A DNA stretch of 64,000 nt from JAQVEM01 sp964616545 (lineage in GTDB: Bacteria; Actinomycetota; Humimicrobiia; Humimicrobiales; Humimicrobiaceae), in the NCBI GenBank assembly GCA_964616545.1, contig CAZTUA010000032.1, positions 1 through 64,000 of the forward strand, in the 5' to 3' direction. Made by a program: the position numbers and the translations under genes. Numbering within the stretch: the stretch's first letter is position 1; each line of letters begins with the position of its first letter. The notes beneath the pieces are model-generated. The model did not search any database. It was not told where the DNA came from and saw nothing but the letters and a program-made list of their open reading frames with translations. Of this stretch, positions 1 through 7,937 are shown piece after piece.

Positions 1-108
1 TCCGGTTTTCTGGCATGTTTCATTCCACGTTTATCATTTCTTGCATGCCTCATACTGTGTTTCATGAAAACCAAACCCGCCTGTCATTAATTTTAAAAAA
101 TACAGATA

Positions 109-1098
109 TTAGCGCTTTATAAGCGGCCTCCACCAGTCCTCGTTCCTTATATACCAGTGTACAGTCTTTTCCAGCGCCTCTTCAAAGTTATAGGCAGTAT
201 CCCAGTCAAACTCACTTTTCATCTTTGAACAGTCAATAGAGTAACGGCGGTCATGGCCCAACCTATCCGTAACGGGCTCTATCATATCTTCCGATTTACC
301 GAGAATTTCAATTATTTTTTTTGTTATCCATATATTGGGTTTTTCATTTCCAGCACCGATATTATAAGTTCCACCGATTCTTCCCCCATGAAGAACCATA
401 TCCAGCGCACTGCAGTTATCTTCTACGTAAATCCAGTCCCTCACATTCATCCCGTCCCCGTAAAGCGGAACCTTAATATTGTCTATAAGGTTCGTGACAA
501 AAAGCGGAATCAATTTTTCCGGAAACTGATAGAGTCCGAAATTATTGGAAGTTCTCGTTATAATCACCGGAGTGCCATAGGTCCTGTAAAAGGACCTTGT
601 AATCATTTCTGCTCCAGCCTTGGATGCCGAGTAAGGACTGTTCGGTTTTAGCGGGTCATCTTCCTTAAATGAGCCCTCCTCTATTGAGCCGTAAACCTCA
701 TCTGTGCTTATCTGAAGAAACATGCACCCTTCATATTTTCTTACCTCTTCCAGAAGAATGTAGGTGCCGTAAATATCGGTCTGGATAAATACTCCGGGGT
801 CCTTAATCGACCGGTCCACATGGGATTCGGCGGCAAAATTTATAACGGCGTCAATCTTACGGGTGCTGAATACTTCGCCCACAATCTCTCTATCAGCTAT
901 ATCGCCATGTATGAATTTATAGCCGGGTCCCTCTTTAATATCCTTCAGATTTTCAAGGTTTCCTGCATAGGTCAGCTTATCAAGATTTATAATATTATAT
1001 TCCGGATATTTTTTAATCATATAACGGATAAAATTGCTTCCGATAAATCCTGCTCCTCCGGTTACAAGCAGCGTTTTAAAACTTCTTTCTTCCAACAC
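109..1098 (-). CDS. rfbB: dTDP-glucose 4,6-dehydratase
   Basis: This is an extended short-chain dehydrogenase that converts dTDP-glucose to dTDP-4-keto-6-deoxyglucose in the cytoplasm, a committed step to deoxysugars for surface polysaccharide. The NAD-binding glycine motif TGGAGFIGSN lies at residues 13-22, the catalytic T-D-E triplet sits in STDEVYGS (131-138), and the YxxxK pair is Y156/K160. The YAGNLENL segment after strand 2 is typical of RmlB. At 329 residues it is full length. It begins 6 bases after the RmlC-like gene, so the two are co-transcribed; rmlA and rmlD are not in view. Confidence 0.93.
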   Translation of the reverse strand: MLEERSFKTLLVTGGAGFIGSNFIRYMIKKYPEYNIINLDKLTYAGNLENLKDIKEGPGYKFIHGDIADREIVGEVFSTRKIDAVINFAAESHVDRSIKDPGVFIQTDIYGTYILLEEVRKYEGCMFLQISTDEVYGSIEEGSFKEDDPLKPNSPYSASKAGAEMITRSFYRTYGTPVIITRTSNNFGLYQFPEKLIPLFVTNLIDNIKVPLYGDGMNVRDWIYVEDNCSALDMVLHGGRIGGTYNIGAGNEKPNIWITKKIIEILGKSEDMIEPVTDRLGHDRRYSIDCSKMKSEFDWDTAYNFEEALEKTVHWYIRNEDWWRPLIKR

Positions 1099-1104
1099 GT
1101 CCTC

Positions 1105-1560
1105 CTATCCGTCTTTTCTTTCCCAGCAGTAAGGTATTTCGGGGCTGTGCGGATCCTCCCTGAACTCATCAGGTTCGCTGTAATCATAAGTTTCAGTAGG
1201 TATATTTATGCATATTGCCTCATAGTCTGAAATGCACTTGAATCCGTGGTAGACATATTTTGGAATCTGAAGAAGCATTGGATTATGCGCTCCCATAAAA
1301 AATTCATTTACCTCTTTATAAGTTGATGAATCCTTCCGGCTGTCATAGAGAACAATTTTCATCATGCCCCTTACCACTACCATATTATCGGTCTGTTTCT
1401 TATGGTAATGCCAGCCCTTAACGACACCGGGATAGGCTGTTGTCATATAGACCTGTCCGAACTTTATAAACAGCTCATCATCGGCGCGGAGCATCTCCAT
1501 TAGCCGGCCCCTCTCATCCGGTATGACTTTTAGCTTTTTTACCTTAACTCCTTCTATCAA
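1105..1560 (-). CDS. RmlC-family dTDP-sugar epimerase-like cupin
   Basis: This small cupin belongs to the dTDP-4-dehydrorhamnose 3,5-epimerase superfamily. GWHYHKKQTD (49-58) corresponds to the catalytic-histidine strand, YVYHGF (102-107) to the second conserved strand, and TYDYSEPDEF to the C-terminal sugar-binding segment. At 151 residues it is shorter than classical RmlC (about 180) and lacks the usual GIRWDDP tail. It may therefore be a 3- or 5-epimerase, or a WbmH/FdtA-like isomerase, instead of a true RmlC. It sits directly upstream of rfbB in the same transcript, which supports action on the RfbB product or a related nucleotide sugar. Confidence 0.8.
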   Translation of the reverse strand: MIEGVKVKKLKVIPDERGRLMEMLRADDELFIKFGQVYMTTAYPGVVKGWHYHKKQTDNMVVVRGMMKIVLYDSRKDSSTYKEVNEFFMGAHNPMLLQIPKYVYHGFKCISDYEAICINIPTETYDYSEPDEFREDPHSPEIPYCWERKDG

Positions 1561-1613
1561 AATAATCCTCCTGATATATAAATATATAAATTAATATCCA
1601 GTTAAATAGTAAA

Positions 1614-2960
1614 CTAATATCCTATACCAGTGTAATTAAACCCTGCTCTGGTAAGTTTTTCTTTGTCAAATATATTTCTTCCATCTATAATATTTAAGCT
1701 TTTCATAAGGGATTTTATTTTTTTAAAATCAAGATTGCAGAACTCATCCCACTCAGTAACAAGAACCATAAGATTGGCCCTTTCTACCGCTTCATAAGGA
1801 CTGGATACGATAATGGCATTTCTGTCCATATCCTCCGGATACCCTTTTACTACCGGGTCATAAACTCTTACTTCGGCTCCAAGCTCCAGGAATTTATTGA
1901 TTATCGCAACAGAAGGCGCCTCTCTTGTATCATCAGTATTTGGCTTAAAGGAGAGCCCCAGAACATCAATGATCTTATCCTCAATTATTCCCAGCATATT
2001 TACAGCTTTCTGTATTACCTTGAATCTCTGCTGGTTATTTACCTGTATCACCGCATTTAATATGCTGGCCGGCGAACCGTATTCTTCGGCTGTATAGCTT
2101 AATGCCCTTACATCTTTTGGGAAACATGAACCTCCCCATCCTATTCCGGCTTTCATAAATCTTGAGCCGATTCTGCTATCCAGCCCCATCCCGTGGGTTA
2201 CATCCAGGATATTGGCGCCTACTCTTTCACATAAATTTGCAATCTCATTTATGAAAGAAATCTTGGTGGCAAGAAAAGCGTTGGAGGCATATTTTATAAG
2301 CTCTGAGCTGGTTGAGTCGGTAATAAGAACGTGAATTTTGTCTTTTTTGTATGCATTATTCAGGGCGTAATCAAAGTCCTGTTTTATTATGGGCTCGTAA
2401 AGCTTTTTCATAAGCTCTATTGCTTTTTTGCTTTCAGACCCTATTACAATTCTTTCCGGGAAAAAAGCATCTTTTACTGCCTCGCCCTCTTTTAAAAACT
2501 CGGGATTGGATACTATGTCAAATTCATAGCCATTGCCCGCGCTATTCTGATTTTCCTTTATTATTTTTCTTATTCTTTTTGCAGTTCCAATAGGAACGGT
2601 GCTTTTATTTGAAATAATCTTATAGCCATTTATGGATCTGCCTACCAGCATGGCCACCTCATCAATTGCCGAAAGGTCCGGCCTTCCCGAGGCCAGGGGC
2701 GGCGTACCCACGCATATAAATACAATATCGCTTTCTTTGACACCATAAGCGGTATCCTCGTTAAATATTAAATTTCCGCTGGAGGTATTCTTTTTTATCA
2801 GTTCTTCAAGTCCCGCCTCATATATAGGGACTTTTCCGCTGTGCAGCATATCAATTTTTTCTTTGTTCTTATCAACGCATATTACGGTATTTCCTATTTC
2901 GGAAAGGCAGACTCCGGTAACAAGCCCTACATATCCGGTGCCAATAACGCAAACTTTCAT
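1614..2960 (-). CDS. ugd: UDP-glucose 6-dehydrogenase
   Basis: The enzyme oxidises UDP-glucose to UDP-glucuronate with two NAD+, supplying an acidic sugar for exopolysaccharide or teichuronic-type polymers. The N-terminal Rossmann motif is GTGYVG (7-12). The catalytic cysteine C279 lies in GGSCFPKDV, with a conserved S-N-P-E-F-L-K-E-G stretch near 151-159. The 448-residue length fits the UDP-Glc/GDP-Man dehydrogenase family. UDP-N-acetylmannosamine dehydrogenase is a less likely alternative. It is grouped on the minus strand with the RmlC-like and rfbB genes, 53 bases from the former. Confidence 0.92.
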   Translation of the reverse strand: MKVCVIGTGYVGLVTGVCLSEIGNTVICVDKNKEKIDMLHSGKVPIYEAGLEELIKKNTSSGNLIFNEDTAYGVKESDIVFICVGTPPLASGRPDLSAIDEVAMLVGRSINGYKIISNKSTVPIGTAKRIRKIIKENQNSAGNGYEFDIVSNPEFLKEGEAVKDAFFPERIVIGSESKKAIELMKKLYEPIIKQDFDYALNNAYKKDKIHVLITDSTSSELIKYASNAFLATKISFINEIANLCERVGANILDVTHGMGLDSRIGSRFMKAGIGWGGSCFPKDVRALSYTAEEYGSPASILNAVIQVNNQQRFKVIQKAVNMLGIIEDKIIDVLGLSFKPNTDDTREAPSVAIINKFLELGAEVRVYDPVVKGYPEDMDRNAIIVSSPYEAVERANLMVLVTEWDEFCNLDFKKIKSLMKSLNIIDGRNIFDKEKLTRAGFNYTGIGY

Positions 2961-3092
2961 TACTCATCCCCCGAAGGATAATAGGTTTTAAATATAATTT
3001 TTAAAGTATGATACCAGTAAAGATATTTTCTTACAATATAACCCTATCGCATATAAAAAAGAAGTATAAAAAATTATTTTCTGGTAAAAACT

Positions 3093-4304
3093 TTAATGTT
3101 CTTTCTTTGAAGTCAGGCTTCTAAAAGCATCCACTGTGTCCTTTATGCTGTTATTCCAGGAAAATACCTCTTCTACCCTTTTTTTATTAAGCTCTCCCAG
3201 TTTTTTTGCCTCGGAGGGATTTTCAATTGCCCATATAATTTTATCCGCAAGGTTTTCTATCCTGTCATCTGCAGCATAGATACCGTTCTCCCCGAGGAAT
3301 CTCCGGTTATTCTTTCCTTCAAAACATACCACAGGAAGCCCCGCACCCATGTAGTTTATAACCTTGCCGCTTGCCTCTCCGGCCCTGTCTACTTTTGGCT
3401 CCACCGCAACATCGCTTATAAGCAGATAATCGGGAAGCTCAAAATAATCCACCATTCCGGTAAAATGAACATTTTTCTCCACTCCCAGCTCTTTTACCTT
3501 TGCGGCAGTCTCTTCAACTGGATAGCCCACTATTAAAAAGTGGATATCTTTTCTTTTCTTTAAAACTACAGGAATTGCAGATACCAGGTTCCAGATTCCC
3601 TTTGCGGCAAGAAGAGCTCCGGTAAAAATTGCCAGCGGTGCATCTTCCGGTATTCCGAGTTCTTTTCTTAAGCCCTTTTTTGGAGGTTTGTTGAAGAAAT
3701 CGGTATGGACGCCGTCTATTACAACCCTTACCTTATCAGGGTTTATATTGAACCTGTTTTTTATGATATCCTCGTTGGATACAGAGCTGCATATAAAGAA
3801 ATCGGGCATCCTGCAGATAAATTTCTCCAGTGAATAAAAAAACCACCTTATTATTCTTCTTCCCTTTATCCAGTTAAAAGTATCAAGCTCTGCTGTCAGG
3901 CTCCCCTGCACATCAAAAACCAGCGGGACCCTTCCAAATGTCAGAAGGTATTTTATAAGGCCCCCCACAAATGCGCCTTCATGAAGATGCCCGTATATAA
4001 TGGCTGGCTTTTCCTTTATATACACAGCTGCCGCCCTGAAAAAAAGGAGAATATCAATATAGAACTTGTGTATAGAGGGACCTGCCTCCAGTTTTTTATA
4101 CCAGGGGATATTTATTATTCTTCTGATATCCATACCCTCAAGGTCACGGCCGTTATGGTAGGTTACAATGATATTTTTATAACCATAATTTGACAGCGCC
4201 TTCATCTCGCCGAGTATTCTCATGTGGCAGCCCCTGTCGGCAAAGAAGGGAGTGGGGACTATATTTAAAACTTTCATATTTTTTTGTTCTTTATTATCTA
4301 TCAA
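3093..4304 (-). CDS. GT4-family glycosyltransferase
   Basis: A GT-B fold glycosyltransferase, probably adding a sugar to a lipid-linked glycan at the cytoplasmic membrane. The N-terminal segment contains FADRGCHMRILGEMKAL, the acceptor-side loop of family 4 enzymes. The C-terminal donor domain has GALLAAKGI and the E-x7-type motif EASGKVINYMGAGLPVV. I keep the TTG start at 4302-4304 because CGGAG lies about 7 bases upstream. The internal ATG (4275-4277) has no Shine-Dalgarno sequence but would give the more typical MKVLNIVPTP start. Donor and acceptor cannot be read from the sequence. Confidence 0.85.
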   Translation of the reverse strand: MIDNKEQKNMKVLNIVPTPFFADRGCHMRILGEMKALSNYGYKNIIVTYHNGRDLEGMDIRRIINIPWYKKLEAGPSIHKFYIDILLFFRAAAVYIKEKPAIIYGHLHEGAFVGGLIKYLLTFGRVPLVFDVQGSLTAELDTFNWIKGRRIIRWFFYSLEKFICRMPDFFICSSVSNEDIIKNRFNINPDKVRVVIDGVHTDFFNKPPKKGLRKELGIPEDAPLAIFTGALLAAKGIWNLVSAIPVVLKKRKDIHFLIVGYPVEETAAKVKELGVEKNVHFTGMVDYFELPDYLLISDVAVEPKVDRAGEASGKVINYMGAGLPVVCFEGKNNRRFLGENGIYAADDRIENLADKIIWAIENPSEAKKLGELNKKRVEEVFSWNNSIKDTVDAFRSLTSKKEH

Positions 4305-4553
4305 TCAAAATCTCCGCTCAAAGTCTCTGGTTTTAGAATCTCTGGTTCAGCTTATTCTATAAATATAATATATTATATTATTATCCTCAGTATTATGTAT
4401 ATTATTCTTTTTAAATCAATAAAGAGATAAAAAATCATTTACGAAATAGAGCCATATAAACTTCTTATCGAACCTAAAATACTGAATGAATATTTTGATT
4501 TTCGTTTTTTACTGAGAAAACATAATTTAACAAAGACATAAAATAAATATAAC

Positions 4554-5474
4554 CTAATGGTTTTTAAACCAGTTGTAGGTCAGGCTGAGCCCTTCTTCTA
4601 CCGGTACCTCCGGCTGCCAGCCCAGCACCTCTTTTGCCAGCTCATAAGAAAGAAGGCTCCTTCTCTGTTCGCCTTCTTTAGCGGGCCCGAAAACTTCTTC
4701 TATGTCTTCATTTCCTGATACTCCCTTTAAAATCTTAAATAGCTCCACCACACTTGTTTCTTTTCCCGTGCCAATGTTTAGTGGCCCGACAAAGCTGCTC
4801 CCAATTGCTTTTATGTTTGCGTTTACCGCGTCTCCCACATAGACATAGTCTCTTGTCTGTAGCCCGTCTCCGTTGATTACAGGATTTTCACCTTCAAGTA
4901 TCCTTTGTGAGAATATGGCCACCACTCCGGCTTCTCCGTAAGGGTCCTGTCTCGGGCCGTATATATTGCCGTACCTGAGCGATATATATTCAAGCCCGCA
5001 GGCCTTATAGAAATAATACAGGTAGCTTTCTGTTGCCAGTTTTGCAACGCCGTACGGTGATACAGGGTTTTTGGGGTGGTTTTCATCTGCAGGGAAATAC
5101 TCCTGTTCGCCGTATACCGTTCCACCAGAAGAAGCAAAAATTATTTTTTTAACCTTTAATGCATTGCATGCATTTATAACATTTAGCCCGCCCATTATAT
5201 TTATATCTGCATCCATTAAGGGGTCCTCAACCGATATTCTCACGCTCAGCTGTGCCGCGTTGTGAATTACCACATCCGGTTTTTCTGCCTTAAATATATC
5301 ATATATTTTTTTGTCTCTTATATCACACCTGTGGAATATGGCCCTCTCCGGAACATTTTCCTCTTTTCCGTTTGAAAGGTCATCCACTATAACCACGTCA
5401 TAATTTTTTTCAATCAGCCCATCAGCTACATTGGAACCGATAAAGCCCGCTCCTCCCGTTATAAGTACCTTCAA
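4554..5474 (-). CDS. UDP-glucose 4-epimerase-like NAD-dependent epimerase
   Basis: An extended SDR of the GalE type that interconverts UDP-hexoses for surface glycans. The NAD motif TGGAGFIGSN is at residues 6-15, followed by VDDLSNGKEENV, which is characteristic of GalE. SSGGTVYGEQ and the YxxxK motif in SPYGVAKLATE mark the active site. The 306-residue length matches the short GalE/WbpP-like group. The gene starts only 16 bases after the vapC toxin stop codon, so read-through from the toxin-antitoxin promoter is likely. A 249-bp AT-rich gap separates it from the glycosyltransferase downstream. Confidence 0.85.
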   Translation of the reverse strand: MKVLITGGAGFIGSNVADGLIEKNYDVVIVDDLSNGKEENVPERAIFHRCDIRDKKIYDIFKAEKPDVVIHNAAQLSVRISVEDPLMDADINIMGGLNVINACNALKVKKIIFASSGGTVYGEQEYFPADENHPKNPVSPYGVAKLATESYLYYFYKACGLEYISLRYGNIYGPRQDPYGEAGVVAIFSQRILEGENPVINGDGLQTRDYVYVGDAVNANIKAIGSSFVGPLNIGTGKETSVVELFKILKGVSGNEDIEEVFGPAKEGEQRRSLLSYELAKEVLGWQPEVPVEEGLSLTYNWFKNH

Positions 5475-5490
5475 ATCGCGTATCCTTTCC

Positions 5491-5916
5491 TTATAGTTTT
5501 ATATCTTTAATATTAATGATGTTTCTTTTACTCGATCGCATGTGATGCCGGGGATTTGCAGTTACAAGCGGCATCATAAGATCTTCGGAAATAGAGATAA
5601 ATATTGCATCATATATGCTTATATCATCTTCTACAGCAATATCCAGGGCGGAATTTATAAGATCTTCTTCCACGTTTATTATATTAAGCTGGAGTTCCAT
5701 TAAAGTAGAGATTATTTTTTTTACTTCTTCTGGATCAAAGTTTTTATTATATCTGAGGGCATTTGCAATCTCATATATTGCAAGATCCGGAATGGTTATC
5801 CCTATGATGTCTGCACCAAACAGATCCATGAGTTTTAATGCACGATCCACATTATCCTCATCCTTGTGATTAAACCATTTAACTATCACTGAACTATCAA
5901 GAATATAATGCATCAT
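5491..5916 (-). CDS. vapC: PIN-domain toxin, VapC family
   Basis: A single PIN domain of 141 residues, the metal-dependent RNase fold used by VapC toxins. Conserved acidic positions are D7 (LDSSVIVKW), E49 (AIYEI) and D103 (SIYDAIF). The fourth position, normally the D of a T-A-D motif, is asparagine here (LVTAN, N121). The start is the first of two adjacent ATG codons, 10 bases after the antitoxin stop. With the ribbon-helix-helix gene just upstream this forms a classical type II toxin-antitoxin operon. Target RNA is unknown, and the altered fourth position leaves activity uncertain. Confidence 0.8.
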   Translation of the reverse strand: MMHYILDSSVIVKWFNHKDEDNVDRALKLMDLFGADIIGITIPDLAIYEIANALRYNKNFDPEEVKKIISTLMELQLNIINVEEDLINSALDIAVEDDISIYDAIFISISEDLMMPLVTANPRHHMRSSKRNIINIKDIKL

Positions 5917-5926
5917 ACTGCCCCTG

Positions 5927-6184
5927 TCACTTCCTGTCTCTCCATTTATTTATCTCCGAGACTCCATCCCAGCCTTTATTCTTTCTGGCAAATTCACGGA
6001 ACAATGATTTTGCTTGTTGCACTCTTTTTTTCTTTTCCTTCAATTTATTTTCCTCTTCAATATCAGCTATGTAATTTTCAACTGCTTCTCTTACAAAACC
6101 AGACCTGGTCTTGTTCTCCTTACAGGAATAGAGATCTAACTTTTTCAGGAATTTATCATTTAATGATATATTTATCTTACTCAT
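5927..6184 (-). CDS. vapB: Ribbon-helix-helix antitoxin of the vapBC pair
   Basis: A protein of about 85 residues with an N-terminal ribbon-helix-helix DNA-binding fold (SKINISLNDKFLKKLD, then SGFVREAVENYI), a charged helical linker, and a C-terminal toxin-binding tail ending in WDGVSEINKWRDRK. I prefer the ATG at 6182-6184, which has AAGGTGG just upstream, over an in-frame GTG three codons earlier. It precedes its toxin by 10 bases and should autorepress its own promoter. The C-terminal W-D-x-V-x-E-I-x-K-x-R-D pattern recurs in the antitoxin near 63600. Confidence 0.8.
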   Translation of the reverse strand: MSKINISLNDKFLKKLDLYSCKENKTRSGFVREAVENYIADIEEENKLKEKKKRVQQAKSLFREFARKNKGWDGVSEINKWRDRK

Positions 6185-6204
6185 AATAACCACCTTTTTT
6201 AAAT

Positions 6205-6233
6205 ATTATACTCACCATCTTATAGAAAATAAA
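6205..6233 (-). promoter_or_regulatory. Candidate promoter of the first vapBC operon
   Basis: Reading the minus strand, a perfect TATAAT lies at 6205-6210, with a weak -35 (TTTATT) 17 bases upstream at 6228-6233. The start of the antitoxin gene is about 20 bases downstream. The gap to the GerMN gene is only 67 bp, so this promoter must sit here if the toxin-antitoxin pair is independently transcribed. Confidence 0.4.
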
Positions 6234-6251
6234 GTATTATTTTACTTACTG

Positions 6252-7199
6252 TTATTCTCCCTCTTCTATAAGTCCCTTATTTCTTATAGAAGGAACGGTC
6301 AGGTCCACATTGCCGTACATCCTGATTCTTACGCCTTCTATGTAAAAGATTACCCCGTCTACGGTGGGGATTTCTGTAAGGGTATTTACAATTGAATAAA
6401 TTATATATTCATCCAGTATTCTTGTGTCCAGGCTGTTTTCAAGAAATTCCTGGGAAAAATCAATCTTTGCTATATTTTCATTTACCTCCGTTCCGAGCAC
6501 TTTTGTTCCGGCCGGTATTACCGGAAAATAGTGCGGTTTTAGAGGACCCTTAAGAAGTTCATTAATTGCATTCTGTACAGCATTTTCAGGACTGCCTGCG
6601 TTTATTGTCCTTTTCTCTGAAGCAAGCTTTTTCTCACTGCCAAGGCCCGAGAAATAAAAATTGATTTCAAGCTTTGAGGGATAAACATCTACCTTTTCAC
6701 CGCTATCTTCCCGGCGTGTAATAAAATTTATAATTCTCTGCCAGAAAGATAAGCTCTCTGCAGTGCCGCCGTTATCTCTATTATCATCTTCACTCCGGGT
6801 ATCATTGCCTTCCTCGCCCCCGCTGGAAGCAGTCTCATCCGGAATTGCGCTCTCTGCCTCATCTTCTGCCGCATATGCCTCTCCGCTTTCCTCCCCGGTT
6901 TCCGGCCCGCTTCCCTCCCCGCCTTCCTCTTCATCTTCACCCGGAGCAATAACCGTCGCTGATTCCCCGTTTCCGTCAGCTGACCGGATTATGCTTTCTT
7001 CCGGTACTGCCCGTATAAATTCGCCGCTTTCATCAGCACCGCGGGAAGGTGAAAACTTTTCTTTTATGAAGCCGGGATTGTCGATACTGTAAAATATCAG
7101 GAATCCTGCCGCAAAGAGCAGAATAAAAATCAGGGTGAATTTTAGAATCGGGCTGAGTCCCCTTCCTCTTTTTTTTGACTTTCTGTATTCAGCGCTCAT
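6252..7199 (-). CDS. Membrane-anchored GerMN-domain protein
   Basis: The first 18 residues are basic, followed by a single transmembrane helix (about 19-43: ILKFTLIFILLFAAGFLIFY). Residues about 55-150 form a low-complexity acidic linker rich in E, G, D and S. The C-terminal 130 residues are a GerMN domain, with EINFYFSG, the AVQNAINELLKGP helix and an ending in VDGVIFYIEGVRI. GerMN domains occur in spore germination protein GerM and in LpqB-type envelope lipoproteins. The C-terminal domain is expected outside the membrane, probably binding envelope material. Function is unknown; presence of GerMN alone does not imply sporulation. Confidence 0.75.
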   Translation of the reverse strand: MSAEYRKSKKRGRGLSPILKFTLIFILLFAAGFLIFYSIDNPGFIKEKFSPSRGADESGEFIRAVPEESIIRSADGNGESATVIAPGEDEEEGGEGSGPETGEESGEAYAAEDEAESAIPDETASSGGEEGNDTRSEDDNRDNGGTAESLSFWQRIINFITRREDSGEKVDVYPSKLEINFYFSGLGSEKKLASEKRTINAGSPENAVQNAINELLKGPLKPHYFPVIPAGTKVLGTEVNENIAKIDFSQEFLENSLDTRILDEYIIYSIVNTLTEIPTVDGVIFYIEGVRIRMYGNVDLTVPSIRNKGLIEEGE

Positions 7200-7270
7200 A
7201 GAGATAATAATATATTATTGCAAATCTCAAAGGTGCAGCAGGAATAAATTACATAATACTAACCTTTAAT

Positions 7271-7771
7271 TTATCCGTTAATAAAATTTAAATAATAATT
7301 TCTCACCTTTACAAAGAGGCCGGGATTTTTCCTTTGAAGAACTTCCAGCGTTTTTTCATCAATTAATTTTGTATTATTTATGCTCTTCCGGAAGGCTTCT
7401 ATAAAAAAATGAATTACCTCGTCATCATTTTTATCAATAGAGCTTATTAGTTTTTTAAAATCATTTTTTTTCTTTTCAATCCTTTTTTTGTTTTCCCTTA
7501 TATCCTCGTAGTCCTTTTTATCAAGGCATCCGCCGCACCAGTCAAGGCAGCTCTTTTCATCTCCGCTGAATAGCAATTTACCCCCTTTATATTCTATCAC
7601 TCCGGGATCAACCCTGAATACCGCTGTGCGGCACTCAGGGCACTTCACTTTTTTCTCATCAGCAAAAAACTCTATTTCGTGACCGCACCCGGGACACGGC
7701 ACTATATTCGTTCTGAAGTCTTTTAAATAAGCCGGATTCTGTCCGGGGCATCCTGATCTTAATTTTGCCAT
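7271..7771 (-). CDS. Zinc-ribbon protein of unknown function
   Basis: A 166-residue cytoplasmic protein. The N-terminal half carries a cysteine pattern suited to metal binding: C8 (CPGQ), C26/C29 (CPGCG), C44/C47 (CPEC) and C75/C79/C82 (CLDWCGGC). The C-terminal half is a lysine-rich helical region without recognisable motifs. The arrangement CPGQ, CPxCG, EFFxDE, CPxC, C-x3-C-x2-C resembles short zinc-ribbon proteins of anaerobes that are often loosely labelled phosphohydrolases, but no catalytic motif is visible. It lies between the metallophosphoesterase and GerMN genes on the same strand. Confidence 0.6.
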   Translation of the reverse strand: MAKLRSGCPGQNPAYLKDFRTNIVPCPGCGHEIEFFADEKKVKCPECRTAVFRVDPGVIEYKGGKLLFSGDEKSCLDWCGGCLDKKDYEDIRENKKRIEKKKNDFKKLISSIDKNDDEVIHFFIEAFRKSINNTKLIDEKTLEVLQRKNPGLFVKVRNYYLNFING

Positions 7772-7937
7772 AGCTTCTCACCTTCTCAACAATATCTATC
7801 TGAATAAATGTGGCGGATTAATGCTAATCCTCATCAGATATTATATATAACTGAAGAAAGTTTTAAAATATCATCAGAACTATACCGTATTTTCAATATA
7901 TCCTTCCTGCATAAAATTATCCCGCTGGTTTCATTAT

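Noticed and set aside
6763..7092. 109-codon plus-strand frame rich in Ser and Pro
   Set aside because: It is the complement of the acidic low-complexity linker of the GerMN protein; composition alone explains it, and the minus-strand gene has clear domains.
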